DNA of 64,000 nucleotides from NCBI GenBank assembly GCA_028551475.1, contig CM052361.1, positions 12,779,501-12,843,500 of the forward strand, written 5' to 3'. Source of the DNA: Casuarina equisetifolia. Its lineage: Eukaryota > Streptophyta > Magnoliopsida > Fagales > Casuarinaceae. The notes under the pieces were generated by a model. That model did no database searches and was not told where the DNA came from. It worked only from the letters and a program-made list of their open reading frames with translations. Of this stretch, positions 12,651 through 24,500 are shown piece after piece; position 1 is the first letter of the stretch; every line of letters starts with the position of its first letter. The position numbers and the translations under genes were made by a program.

Positions 12651-13858
12651 CTAGACTTGCGGGAGGCCTGAGTGTCTGATGCACATGGGGAGCGTAACTT
12701 GCTCCACCCCTGCACCTAGTTAGACTAGGTAGAGTCTTCTTCATCAGAATTAAGGTGAAGACCATGAAAACCGGTAGCGTCACTGATGGAAGCTCTATTC
12801 TGTTGGTGGATTTCTTGTTTAGAGAGAGCATAGGTGCACTCCAAGGAAGGTAATGAGTCCCAAGAGAGAATATGAGTGCATAGATTTTGGAATTCCTCAA
12901 GGAGACCCATGAGGAACTTCATAGAGCGTTTTTCTTGCTCACCATCATAGAGGCGATCATTGATTTTGCAAGTGCATAAGCCACAATCATAGGGAATCTG
13001 TGGCTCTTGAGTCTCAAGATCATTCTAGAGGTCCTTTAACTGAATGAAGAAATCAGTTAATGCAGTGGTGGTGCAGCCGCTTGCAAGGCGCAAGTCTGAG
13101 ATTGCCTAACAGAGCTCGTAGCATTAGGTGCCAAAAACTTTAGCAAATGAGTTGGTGAAAAGATCCCAAATCTTAGACACATATTTAGTGCAGGAAACGA
13201 GCTATTCCAGGGAGCATTCAACAGAGTTGACGAGCCAGGATTTCACAACGGCATGTGCCTGATCCCAGCGAGCAATTTCATCGAGATCGCCAGTTGGTCG
13301 TTGAAGTTCGCCCCTGAGAAAATCAAGTTTGTTACGGATGAGGCAAACAATGTAAATCTGCTCAGCCCAAATGGCATGGTTCGACTCACCGACGAGGCGA
13401 TGAGGAACAATGGAGTCGGCCTGCAAATCGGCCACCAAAAGGTAATAAGGGTCACAGAGAGGGCAACGGCGGGGATAGCAGGAAACGAGCCATTCCAGGG
13501 AGCATTCAACAGAGTTGACGAACCAGGATTTCACAACGGCATGCGCCTGATCCCATCGAGCAATTTCGTCGAGATCGCCAGTTGGTCGTTGAAGTTCGCC
13601 CATGAGAAAATAAAGTTTGTTACGAGTAAGGCAAACAATGTAAATCTACTTAGCCCAAATGGCATGGTTCGACTCACTGACGAGGCGATGAGGAACAATG
13701 GAGTCGGCTTGCAAATCGGCCACCGAAAGGTAATAGGGGTCACAGAGAGGGGCGACGGCGGGGATAGCAGAAGAACCGGGGGCTGAATAGGGTTGATTTG
13801 TGGTGGAATGAGCTTGATTGGCGGTGGAGTTAGGTTGATTTGTGGTGGTTGAGGCCAT
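12651..13858 (-). pseudogene. Copia-A gag, 5' part
   Basis: The other half of Copia-A, on the far side of the Gypsy insertion. The gag start is the ATG whose complement ends at 13,858 (MASTTTNQPN). It reads through YYLSVADLQADSIV, SESNHAIWAK and ARWDQAHAVVKSW, typical of the Copia gag N-terminal domain. Nearer the insertion it reads FLMGLLEEFQNLCTHIL, the usual gag mid-region. It is broken by frameshifts and stops. A 288-bp stretch is duplicated in tandem inside it. It then meets the Gypsy at 12,650, and its continuation (zinc knuckle) resumes at 2,740. Confidence 0.82.
13191..13770 (-). repeat. Tandem 288-bp duplication inside Copia-A gag
   Basis: Two head-to-tail copies, 13,191-13,478 and 13,479 to about 13,770, each beginning CAGGAAACGAG on the plus strand. 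The period is 288 bp, i.e. 96 codons, so the duplication keeps the reading frame. The copies are about 95% alike by eye. Confidence 0.88.
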
Positions 13859-14135
13859 GGAGACGGAGGAGGATGGTGATTGGGATAGAAGATGCGGCGG
13901 CTAGGGTTGAGTGGTAGGGTGGTAATTAGAAAAGGGGGCGGGGGTAATTTTAGAAGGGAAAAAATATGACGGCTAAGGTTAGGGGCGGGGTAGAACAAGA
14001 AATATAATATGATTTGAGGGTATTAACGAAAAAAGGAAAAAAAAATACAAGAGAGAGACGTCCTATCAACTCGAGTAAAAAGGAAGGGAATATGAGGAAA
14101 AAAAAAAAGGGCAGAATCGTATTAGACTGTGCTGG

Positions 14136-14147
14136 CCTGTGATACCA
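14136..14147 (-). other. Primer binding site of Copia-A
   Basis: The minus strand reads TGGTATCACAGG directly after the LTR, close to the initiator tRNA-Met type TGGTATCAGAGC used by most plant Copia elements. Confidence 0.7.
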
Positions 14148-14347
14148 TGTAACAAAATGAAATACCGAGTGTGGGAAACTCTCTTTCTATTGATATTGCA
14201 ATACTTACAATATACAACAATAGGTCTTTATATAGACCTAGAATGAAACTATACAAGGAAAACATATAAATCAATAATTATGGAAATATTTACATAATGT
14301 CAAATGTCCTAATATCACACTAGGAGAATATATGATATTCCATAACA
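14148..14347 (-). repeat. 5' LTR of Copia-A
   Basis: A 200-bp LTR. The minus strand starts TGTTATGGAATATC and ends TTTTGTTACA, next to the primer site. A TATA core lies in TCTATATAAAGA (complement of about 14,225-14,236). The partner 3' LTR would lie left of the window. Confidence 0.8.
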
Positions 14348-15054
14348 CTATACAATCCCCTAACCCTTCACAACCCCAGTTGTCCCCCAATCTTGCCGTG
14401 TCCCAACAACTCCTCGCATCCCTTCTTCAATGTCCTTCTTCCACATCTACGTTTTTTGTGTGGGATGTTATTTAGTTTTCCTTTTTCAATTGTCAATTGT
14501 AGTATTTGATGTTACCCAGCAAGTTGTGGCTTTTGGTTAGTTTCTAATTATAATGGGAAGGCACTTTTCATCACAACCAGAAAAAGAAAAAGAAAATTAC
14601 TTTCAATATGGTTTTAAAGTTTTACTAATCAAAGGCAAACAAAGATTTTTTTTTAGAAAATCATTTTGACTAACACAAGCCTAATTAGTTGATAAAGATT
14701 CTCATAGAACTAGGTTAACATTTATAAACTTAAGTTTGATTAAGGAGAGTCCTAGATTTACATGGGAACCCCTTTTTGCCTTTTTCTGTTTTGTTTAGAC
14801 TCACATGAGCAAACTTGCATTAAGAAAAGGATTGAAGTAGGACTCGAAACCTTTCCAAGGACTTAACAAATCCTTTATAGTGCCATGCTTTAACTATGTT
14901 TTTTCTAGCATAATATCCACTTGGTGTAAGGTGAATGGGGTAGAACACCCTAGACAATTAGGGAGTCAAGCCAGAATAGGGTACTATCTAGTGGTGCTGT
15001 TGAAATTATGAACAAGCTCGCCTTCAACAACAGTAAGATACATAATTACAGTGG
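14348..15054. other. Intergenic, nothing recognised
   Basis: AT-rich unique-looking DNA between the Copia-A LTR and the DREB2-like tail duplicate. No coding, RNA or repeat feature could be supported. Confidence 0.5.
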
Positions 15055-15400
15055 CGGAATGTGAGTTGAAAGCCACGCCCGAGGAGAAAAATAATTCTTT
15101 TATTGAGAATGCTTATTATAATAGAAAGAAGAAATTTAAACAACTTTTTTTGTGGATAATCCATAAGAAAAAAAATTACAGTTATATTATAAGTTGAGCA
15201 AATAACCCAACAACCTATGCTTAAAATTTGTAAAATTGTATTCTTATACATTGAAATAGGAGGCACTGCCCCAGCTACCAAAAATTACTTTTAAATCTAA
15301 ATTTTACATTAATTGGACATCCACGGGAATGGCTATACTATCATATTGCAGAGCGTCACTCAAAAGGCACAATGAACCTAGGAATTCTTTTTAGGAAGAT
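15055..15400 (-). pseudogene. Second copy of the DREB2-like gene's 3' tail
   Basis: It matches about 16,115-16,430 in the same orientation. Shared blocks are the poly-A-signal-like TTGAAAGCC..TTTTATTGA..AATGCTTAT block, the ATTCTTATACAT block, and the last codons around GAGCGTCACTCA / GAGTATCACTCA. It covers the end of the coding part and the 3' untranslated part only and has deletions. It has no AP2 domain. Probably a remnant of a tandem duplication of the gene. Confidence 0.6.
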
Positions 15401-16114
15401 GTCTCCTCCATTAGAAGATGAGGAATTGTTTCTAAAGGCCTTAATAAAGCTCAATAATGGTATATAAGGTCAGCACAATATGCATGTTTGCATCTTGGTG
15501 GTAGAGGAATTTGAGTTTTATTGTTGAGCATTAGTTTATGTACCCTCTGTATAACTTGTCACTACTAGAATGACTATTAGTGTTTGTTTTTCTCGTAAGT
15601 TTACCCATTGTATTTATGATACTTTCATTGGTGTTGCATTAAATGTCTTTTTACATTTTGCTATTATAAAGACTTTTATGTGGAACAAAAATGTGATCTT
15701 AGCTAAGTAATGTTTATGAGGCTATTATGGACACTACTCATTATTGATGGATATTTCAAGGGATAATTGTAGTCATATGATAGCTTTTTTGTGTAAGGAA
15801 TTTTCAACTTTGTGGATATGCTTGATGTGAAGGAACTCCTTAATGAGGATTTTATTTTTGTGTTTTTCTTTGTGTGTTGTGTTTATACAAACTTAGTTTG
15901 TGCATATAGGTGAATTTCTATCTATAAACTATTTTTTTAACCAAAAAGGAAATGACGATTTTGTGGGGAGTTTACACCATTTAATTATAGGGGTTTTATG
16001 TGTAAGTTCTTGCAATTACAAGAATGACAATTTCAAATTTGCAAATTGGTAGTTCAAGCATGGTTGTTCTCTTTCTACTCTTTCTAGAGCATGTGGACCA
16101 TACATATGTGTGAT
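15401..16114. other. Intergenic, nothing recognised
   Basis: AT-rich spacer between the two related 3' tails. No supported feature. Confidence 0.5.
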
Positions 16115-16264
16115 TTATGTAAATTGAAAGCCCATATGAGAAAAAGAATAGTGCTTTTATTGAAAATGCTTATAGTAAAAAGAAGCAATTTCAATAGCTC
16201 ACAAAAAAAAATATTTGTACAACTATATTCTTATACATCAAAATAGAAGGCACCGCTTCAACTA

Positions 16265-17166
16265 CTAAAAACTATTTCTAAATTTATATTCTACGTTAGT
16301 TGGATGTCCACAAAAGCTGCTACAGATCACAGTCCTCCCAAAGAATAAGAGCAAAATTGTTGACAAACATCCATCATACCAGAGAGTATCACTCAGAGGG
16401 CATAATGAATCAAGGAATTCTCTTTTTGCCAATAAGCCAAAATCATGATTTGGGGTCAAAATATCTATATCACAAACCTCATCTATGTCTGATTGTAAAA
16501 GTTGTGTAAATAACTCAAAATTAGAGCTACAACCCTTATCTAAATACAGCTCTTGTACATGACTCGAGCTTCCACACAAGAAAGTATTTAGGGTTTGCTG
16601 TTGGTAAGGAAAATAGTCTCCCATCGAGGAATCAAGTGTCTCCAAACAATCAACTACACAATCAACTACACAATCAACTACACAATCAACTGCACATTTT
16701 TTCTGTAGATCAGTTGGAGAAGCAAACTTTAGAAGAAACAACTTCTTAAATTATTGACTCCACAACATTCTCTAGAAAGTTAAGCTAAGCAAGAAGGCCA
16801 TACATAGCCTTTGCAACATCATCGTAAGCACAAGCTGCAATAGCAGTGTTGAAAGTATCAAGCCAAAGTCGAGCCCCACTTTTGGTTGTCATGCAAGGCT
16901 TATTTAGAGGTTGATGGATTTCAGTAACCCACTTGCCCCAAGTTCTATGTCTTACACTTCTATACTTAAAACTTGTATTCTCAAGGCCCCTTTTTCCTTG
17001 CATGCACCATTTTTTCGATCCTTTAGCTGGAACCTTACGCACCACTCCCATGCCATATTTTCCAGTCAAGTTCATCATTTAGTTTTCTCCATTTTGTTAG
17101 AGTATCCTTTACTGAATCACTTTCAATGTGTCTTTTTTGTGATTTTCTTTGCCTGTAGTCATACAA
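16265..17166 (-). pseudogene. DREB2-like AP2/ERF transcription factor pseudogene
   Basis: DREB2 proteins are nuclear activators that bind DRE/CRT elements in drought and heat response. The minus strand reads a probable splice acceptor (..ATGACTACAG, at 17,167). Then come a basic N-terminus ([18 protein letters not shown]), the DREB2 hallmark VPAKGSKK at about 17,020-17,040, and a worn AP2 domain ([16 protein letters not shown] .. [24 protein letters not shown]). A C-terminal acidic region is at 16,265-16,741. Damage includes a frameshift near 17,045-17,075, extra residues inside the AP2 domain between TEIHQP and GARLWL, changes of conserved Gly (YRGVR to YRSVR), and a stop right after AMYGLLA. 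A 12-bp repeat gives VDC units at 16,647-16,694. Family assignment is firm, loss of function very likely. Confidence 0.78.
16647..16694 (-). repeat. 12-bp tandem repeat x4
   Basis: Four head-to-tail copies of CAATCAACTACA on the plus strand, the last with one change. They sit in the DREB2-like pseudogene and encode repeated VVDC in the minus frame. Confidence 0.9.
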
Positions 17167-18237
17167 AAAAGAGATGAATTTAGTTATGTTAAGTGTAATT
17201 GCCATTAACAAACAGAAAAAATGGATTGAAAACAAAGTAGGCATAATGGAATATCAAGTAAAAGGAAAAATAAGCCATGTTTGGTTCATTACAAATCGGT
17301 GCCAAGAGAAGAAATAAAGAGAGATGTGGACTTACTTATGGAAAGGCAAAATCATCATAGACATTCTCCAACATACTACACTCGTCAAATAGAAAAAGAT
17401 CGAATGAAACCATAAATTAGAGCACATACTACATTCATCAAACAGAGAAAAGACCGAATTGAACGAAAGAAAATAGACTGTTTATTTGGTCTGATTTGGA
17501 AAGAAAATCAAGAAACATTCCCGTCTTTGTTTTTTTTTTTTTGGGTACCCGTAGAAAAGAGAGCCATGAAGAAGATACCCAAACAGAAAAATTTAACAAG
17601 ACCGAGTCAAACCTAATAAAATGTCTACTACCAAATGTGACCAGACAGAGCAAAACAGAAAAGAGATAGTCAAGAAAACCGCCTCAAACACATCAAAGGG
17701 ACACGGGGATCCCACATTCCGTCTCAAAATACAAGAAAGACACAATCAAGACACTTTCCAAACATCCCCATATAAACCCCAGTCGGACAAAACCCCGAAC
17801 CCCGTCAAACACAAACCGAGTCAAATGTCTACTGCCAAATGTCAAACAGAAAAGAGATTGTCAAGAAAACCACCTCAAACACATCGAAGGGACACGGGGA
17901 TCCCACATTCTGTCTCAAAACACAAGAAAGACACATCAAGACACTTCCCAAACATCGCCACAAAAACCCCAGTCGCACAAAACCCCGAACCCCCGTAAAA
18001 CAAAATCCGGATCAAACGTCTACTGCCAAATGTCAAACAGAAAAGAGATCGCCAAGAAAACCACCTCAAAAACATCAAAGGGACACGGGGATCCACATTC
18101 TGTCTCAAAACACAAGAAAGCCAGCACTTTCCAAACACCCCCACAAAACCCTAGTCGGACAACCCCCATCAAACGCAACAAATCAAACGACGAGTATGTC
18201 ATAAAAACCCAAGACCAGAAACCTACCCTTCAGCCAT
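17167..18237 (-). other. Probable intron/leader of the DREB2-like pseudogene
   Basis: It lies between the acceptor at 17,167 and an upstream ATG at 18,235-18,237 (minus strand ATGGCTGAAGG followed by GTAGGT, a good donor). DREB2 genes commonly have one intron near the start, so this could be the original intron. It is filled mostly by the tandem repeat at about 17,605-18,195. Inferred only. Confidence 0.4.
17605..18195. repeat. Three-copy ~200-bp tandem repeat
   Basis: Unit starts are at about 17,621 (ATGTCTACTACC), 17,825 (ATGTCTACTGCC) and 18,016 (ACGTCTACTGCC), giving periods of 204 and 191 bp. Each unit carries AAACAGAAAAGAGAT, then GGGACACGGGGATC, then TCTCAAAA..ACAAGAAAG. A weaker, partial unit may precede it near 17,430-17,600. 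Overlapping open frames on both strands here reflect the repeat, not genes. Confidence 0.85.
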
Positions 18238-20811
18238 CTCTGATTTCAGGGCGATGAACGCGATTACTTGGCTTCCGGAATGAACGGCAGCGAGGGTCCT
18301 CCAACGGCTCTTGAGAGAGAACCAATGGCTGTTGAGAGAGAACGAGTTTGAAACAGAAAACGTGTCGTGACAGTCGAGCGACGAAGAAAGTGGGAGTGTG
18401 AATAAAATAAAATGAAAAAAGACTACGGCTACTTATTCCGGCTCAAGAAGTGCCCGTAATGGGAAGTGGAAAAGACTCAGAAATGAGGACATTCCCTTAC
18501 GTTTTTACCCTTCCAATAATACCTATAACCTCATTTATTATAAATAAAAAGAAAAGGGTGCCAACGACCACTGGCCAAGGGGTGCCCCCCGCCCTGCCAG
18601 CCAGCCCCGGTGTGTAATTTTTGCATGACGTGCCTCAGTCGGGTTAGACACCTCACCTCCCCCCGGTGTTTTATTTTTGCATGACGTGGCTTCTAACAAA
18701 AGAAAAAAGAGTTTTTATGTTTTATTTTTAATAAAAAAGAAAAAGAAAAAAAATAATTGGAGGCGATAAATAAATAAAAGAATTTTTGGGGGAGGATTTT
18801 CCGACGTCTTTCCTGTCATTTGGGCCTTTTCGTCTTCTTTCTCTCTCCCTCGAGGAGCAGTCATGGATATAGGATGCTTTTGAACACAAACCCATCAAAG
18901 GTATATCATATCAAATATAGGATCTCGTTGTGATTGGTCTTCCAAGAGTCATCCATCAAAGGAATGCCAATATTGGGCTCCCTGTCCAGTCCACGTCTCC
19001 TTGGTGGGATTTGAGGATGATCCCAAGCACTTGTTAGCAAAAGGTTGAAGGATAAACAATGTTGTTAGGAATTAAGAAAAAAACGACTTCTTTTCATAAT
19101 ATTTGTAAATTGTAAGAAAATTAAAACATAATTGTTATGAATAAAGAAAAACAACATTCTCCTATAACAGTTGTAAATTGTAAGAAAATTTAAAATTTAA
19201 AATTTAAAATAAAAATTAGTGTGTTGTTTTAGACCCAATGACGAACGTGTCGTTCTTTGTTGTTCTTCTTCTTTCGGAAACCTATAATTGCAAAGGAATT
19301 TCTAATGCTCAGGACAAGTTATGGTCGTTTGTTCTTCCGTATTTGAGATATATATTGTGTAATACCAAGTTCCAGCTCAAGTACATTTCCCCAAATCAGT
19401 CTGCACTTTCAGCTTCTAAAAATAGTCTCAACTGTGAGCATATAAATGGAAAATAATAACGTAAAACCAACAGCTCAACCTCAAGCCAACAAGGCACAAA
19501 TAATAGAATCAGTAAGCTTTATATGATGTAACTACGTGCAAATTTTTTCAATAGCGTGAACAATACACGTGAACAATGAAAACAGAGCAAATTTTGATTT
19601 TACCCAAGAACTCAGATTAAATTAGCTCAAAATGAAAAGCAATGAGTTCAGAAATGCAAACCATAGCAACTAAGATGATTTGAGATAAAATGCAGCTTGG
19701 TTTTAAAGATTTTCGTTTGGATTCCATGAGAGAAATATTTTTTATTTTTCTGCAATATACAGTCTGAGAATCTATGACAAAAAGTGAGTTCCTTTTGCTT
19801 ATATTTCAAATTCAAACACTCACCTGCTTTCTTCCCATTATGTTGTCAGATGTTAGTCATATTTGTGTCATCGTCTCATTCGAAAATTCGATCAAAAGTG
19901 AAAGGCTTTCTGCCTAACGTGTGTTGGAGAAAAGTCACCGTGCGGCGTCTTTTTGCGGAGTGAAAACGCAAGTTTTACTCGACAAGGCTGTGGGCCTAGG
20001 TTGGGTCACCAAGAAAAGAGGTTTGGATCTAAAAATTCAACCCAAGCGTAAACATTCTAGCCCATTTAACAAAGGAGGGAATAAAATATTCCCATAATGT
20101 TGATATATGCATCAACATAGTATTTATAGAGCAAATATCATAGTTAATAATTTCTTGTATTATCCTTTTATTTGACACATTATTCAATATGTAAAATCAT
20201 TCTTAAAGTACCTTTTTTTGTCAACATCAAAATAATTTAAAGCAATACCCATGTTCTTGACATCATTGACGTTTCTTATTTGGATCTAGTGGCAATTTTA
20301 AGAGTGGGATTTCCTTTTTTTTTTTGTCGATTTACCTCACTTCTAATTCTAGGTAAACTAGGTTCTTTTTGTAAAAAATAGAAGTATTCTTTTATACATA
20401 TTTTGATGATGACAACGTGGTGAGTTCTTTTCTTAATATAATAATATTATTTTGATTAGAAAATGTGCCATATAGAAAAATAATATATGGTATTCAATGT
20501 ATAATACTTGTATGTAATATTATGCTTGAGGCCTAAATTATACATGAAAATAATTTCGTTATTTCCCCCACTTTTGTTAAGCTCATATACCGTTCTTGTA
20601 AGCCTTCGGCTTGCATTTAAGTCGCAGTCCGCCGGTGCACTTTAGCACAGACCAAGAGACATTTAAGCCCAATCCACATGCCTCACAAGCCGGCTTGTTT
20701 GAGCCCAGTTTCTCTCTTAAATGAAGTGAGGTGTTTTGACTAGTGAGAAAAGGGTGAAACCCTTGTCGCGCGGCAACGTACAACTCACGCACTACTCATA
20801 TTTTGATGAAA
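18238..20811. other. Intergenic, no gene recognised
   Basis: It holds the probable upstream region of the DREB2-like pseudogene and AT-rich spacer. A local duplication of about 75 bp is visible at about 19,060-19,205 (GTAAATTGTAAGAAAATT blocks). Two copies of a short GGTGT..TTTTTGCATGACGTG motif lie near 18,609 and 18,665. No coding feature could be supported. Confidence 0.5.
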
Positions 20812-21004
20812 CTCCTACGATTGCTCCTGCTCAGTAAAGGAGAATCTATTCATCAAATGCTACATGAATAGATTCATCAAATGCTACATGAATAGATTCT
20901 TCTGGTATTCTTATTCTTGTTGAAGATCCTTAAAGCCTTGCTGGTATAGAAATATCTAAGAAAAATAGCCTCATCACTCTTCAGCCCAAATTTTTTAGTT
21001 TGTT
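20812..21004 (-). mobile_element. Copia-F, left fragment (integrase end)
   Basis: Read leftward from the Copia-B junction, it gives traces of KSDEAIFL..TSKALRIFNK and EESIHVAFDE, the conserved end of Copia integrase. It directly continues the fragment on the right side of Copia-B. A 24-bp tandem repeat (20,851-20,898) duplicates ESIHVAFD in frame. RT and RNase H of this element were not found further left. Confidence 0.65.
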
Positions 21005-21009
21005 ACCAA

Positions 21010-21506
21010 AATTGAAAAAAATAAGAATTCGAATAAATTCTTATTTTCCTTCAAGAACAACTATAGAACACCAAGAACAATAACTGCAGAAATGGTTTTT
21101 GATTTCGATGATAAAACTATACAAAATGATTCCAATTTATAGGAATCCTTAAACATACATAAAAAAGGAAAAGGAAAAATGTAATACAAATGAATTTATA
21201 CATATCTACGATATTGATCTTGAATGGTATGAATCTTTGAGAGAATTTGGGGTTTTTCCCAAATTCAGACTCGATGTGGTAGGTGGTGTGATTTTCTTGA
21301 CAAGCCTGAGAAGATCGCATGATTCTGTGCTTGAAATGGAAGGTTTCGGTGATGGAGTGTTGGCCGGATGTTTCTGGAATGGATCAAAACTTTCGAGGAG
21401 AGAGGAGGCACACCAGCATCTCGCGGCGCACCATTCTCTTGTGATGTAGGGCTGACGTGTCTAGTTTTAGCCACGTGTAGGCTTATGGTAGCTGACGTGT
21501 TTAACA
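21010..21506 (-). repeat. 3' LTR of Copia-B
   Basis: The minus strand starts TGTTAAACACG and ends CAATT, not the canonical CA. This end is fixed by the ACCAA duplication and by the primer site abutting the partner LTR. A TATA box (CTATAAATTGG) is the complement of 21,132-21,142. Three ACGT-core motifs sit near its start. Confidence 0.88.
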
Positions 21507-21514
21507 CCCCCCCG
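21507..21514 (-). other. Polypurine tract of Copia-B
   Basis: The minus strand reads GCGGGGGGG directly before the 3' LTR. The pol frame runs on through it. Confidence 0.6.
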
Positions 21515-24500
21515 CAAGCTGATGGGTCACATTGAACAGTCAGCTTGTGTTGAAGAGTAGCAAAGTGAGAGGAGGAGAGTCCTTTGGTGAAGATGTCAGC
21601 AGGTTGATCAACTGAGGAAATAAATTGCACATGAAGTTGTTTATTCTTGATTCGTTGACGGATAAAATGAAAATCAATCTCCACATGTTTAGTTCTAGCA
21701 TGAAACACGGGATTAGTAGAGAGATATAATGCCGATAAATTATCACACCATAAGGTCAGAGATTTTGTTTGGGATTGACCAAAATCACAAAGAAGTGCTT
21801 CAATCCAAATGAGTTCTGTAGCCGTATCAGCAAGACTTTTGAACTCAGCTTCAGTGCTAGAACGAGCAACTATTTTTTGTTTGCGAGAACACCATGAAAT
21901 AAGGTTATTCCCGAGATAAATGCAAAAACCACCTGTGGATTTTCGATCATCACAGTCATCGGCCCAGCCGGCATCGGAATAGGCATGAAGTTGAGTGGAA
22001 GAAGATCTGGTAATATGAATGCCATAACTCAAGGTATCCGTTAAAAAACAGAGTATACGCTTCACAAAAGTCCAATGACTTGTGATAGGAGCATGCATGT
22101 ATTGACAAGCAGTGTTGACAGCAAAAGCAATGTCGGGTCGAGTCAGGGTAAGATATTGAAGGGCACCGACAATACTTCGATAATGAGTAGGGTCAGAAAA
22201 GGGTTCCCCATCATTAATTGATGGGGGATGACTTGTGGTACAGGGAGTAGAGACGCTACGAGCATTACCCATGCTTGCTCGATTAAGAATATCTTAAGCG
22301 AATTTGGCCTGGTGGAGTAGAAGACCATTTGGAGTGGGTAAGGTTTCAATGCCAAGAAAATAGTGTAAATCTCCGAGATCTTTGATATCAAATTCACATT
22401 GAAGTTGTTCCAAAATATGATGAAGTGGAGCATCAGGACTACCGGTAAATAAAATGTCATCAACATAAACCAAAATAAAAACACTATAAGTGGCAGTATG
22501 AAGAAAAAATAACGAAGAATCAGCCTTGGAGAGTGAAAACCCGATTTTTAATAAAAATTGGGTGAGGCGTTGATTCCAAGCACGTGGCGCTTGTTTTAAA
22601 TCATAGAGAGATCGTTTAAGATGATAAACATAGTCGGGATGTTGAGGATCTTTAAAACCTTGAGGTTGGTGCATGAATACTTGTTCATCAAGATTCCCAT
22701 GTAAAAAAGCATTTTTGACATCAAGTTGTCGAATTTTCCATCCGTTGCTATATGCAATTGAAAGCAGAGTCTGAATAGTAACTGGTTTTGCAACTGGACT
22801 AAATGTTTCGGTATAATCAATACCAGGACGTTGATGAAAACCTTTGGCTACTAAGCGGGTTTTATAGCGTTCAAGCGTGCCGTCAGAGCGGAGTTTAATT
22901 TTGTATACCCATTTGCATCCAATTGGGGTAATCTTAGCAGGAGGAGGGACAAGTTCCCATGTTTGATTTTTTATCAAGGCCGTATATTCTTCAGCCATTG
23001 CCTTTCGCCAATCAGGAGAGGAGAAAGCTTCTGTGAAGCATGAAGGCTCCGTATAAGGAAAAGGTGTAGCAATTAAGGCATATGTATGTTGCCTAGTTAA
23101 AGTCCTCCTGGCAATAATGCCACCACGTAATCATGTTGTCATAGGGTGTATAGGAGGAGGAGATGGAGGTGATGAAGGCACATGAGGTGCAATTGGAGTA
23201 GGATGTTGCTCAAAGGAATGGGAGGAGGCCGTAGAGATTAAGGGGGAAGGTTCTAAATGTGGAACCTGTGGCCGAGAGAAGGTGGGCAAAGAAATTTGTA
23301 AAGGGATGTAAGATGCCCTCGATGAGAGTGCGGGGGACGAGTGAGTCATGAACGGAAAGTGGGACTCATCAAAATTTGCATCCGCAACAATAAAATATTT
23401 ATTTGTTTGGAGACATAGACATCTGTAGCCTTTGTAGCCTTGGGGATATCCCAGAAAGACACACGATTGTGATTGAGGTTGTAATTTATGTTTGTTATAA
23501 GGCCGTAAGTAGGGATAAATAAGACATCCAAATACTCTTAGGTGAGATATAGATGGGGAGTGATTAAAAAATAAGTCCCATGGAGTTTTGTGGTGAATAA
23601 CAGGACTTGGAAGTCTATTAATGATATGGACTGCAGTTTCAAAAGCATAATCCCAAAAATGAAGCGGAACATGAGCCTGATTAATTAAAGATAGGCCAGT
23701 TTCAACAATGTGGCGGTGTTTACGTTCTGCAGACCCATTTTGGAATGGGGCATAAGGAGCAGAAAGGCGTTGTGAGATGCCATGTTTAGACAAGATGGTA
23801 TGAAAATCCCTTGAAGTAAATTCAACAACACCATCACATTGAATAGATTTAATTTTCGAATTACATTGATTTTCTGCTAAGATTCGAAATTTTTCAAAAA
23901 TGGAAAGAAATTGAGTCCGCGATTGGAAAGTGTAGATCCAGGTGAATTTGGAGTAATCATTAATAAAGGCAATATAATATTTATTGCCTGAGGCGGATAA
24001 TAGTGGGGCAGGTCCCCAAATATCAAAGTGAATTAATTCTAGTGGACCCCGAGATTTATGATTTGTAAGGGGATGGTGATGTTGTGCGCTTTTACTTAGT
24101 TGGCAAGCATGGCATAATTGATCAAAAGAGCCTTCAAGCTTTATTTTATTATTATGAAGCACTTGCAATACAATAGGGAAAGAGGCATGCCCTAGATGTT
24201 GATGCCATTTTGCAGGCATATTAACATTAATATGAAGTGCAGAGGGCCTGTGCAACATTTTATTGGGTTGAAGGCGATAGAGACCATGCTCAAGTGGACC
24301 TTGAAGTAGAGTCCGGCCCGTAAAGAGATGCTGAACAACACAAAAGTTAGGGTAAAAAATAAATGCGCAATTATTATCCCTGGTAAATTGTAACATAAAA
24401 AGTAAATTTTTTGAAATTTTTGGAACTACCAAAACATTAGATATATTTAAATTGAGGTTATTTGAGACATTACCTGTGTGGGTTATGGGAAGGCCCACTC

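Noticed and set aside
17621..18257. Long overlapping frames on both strands as possible small genes
   Set aside because: They follow the ~200-bp tandem repeat unit and repeat the same residues; no family resemblance.
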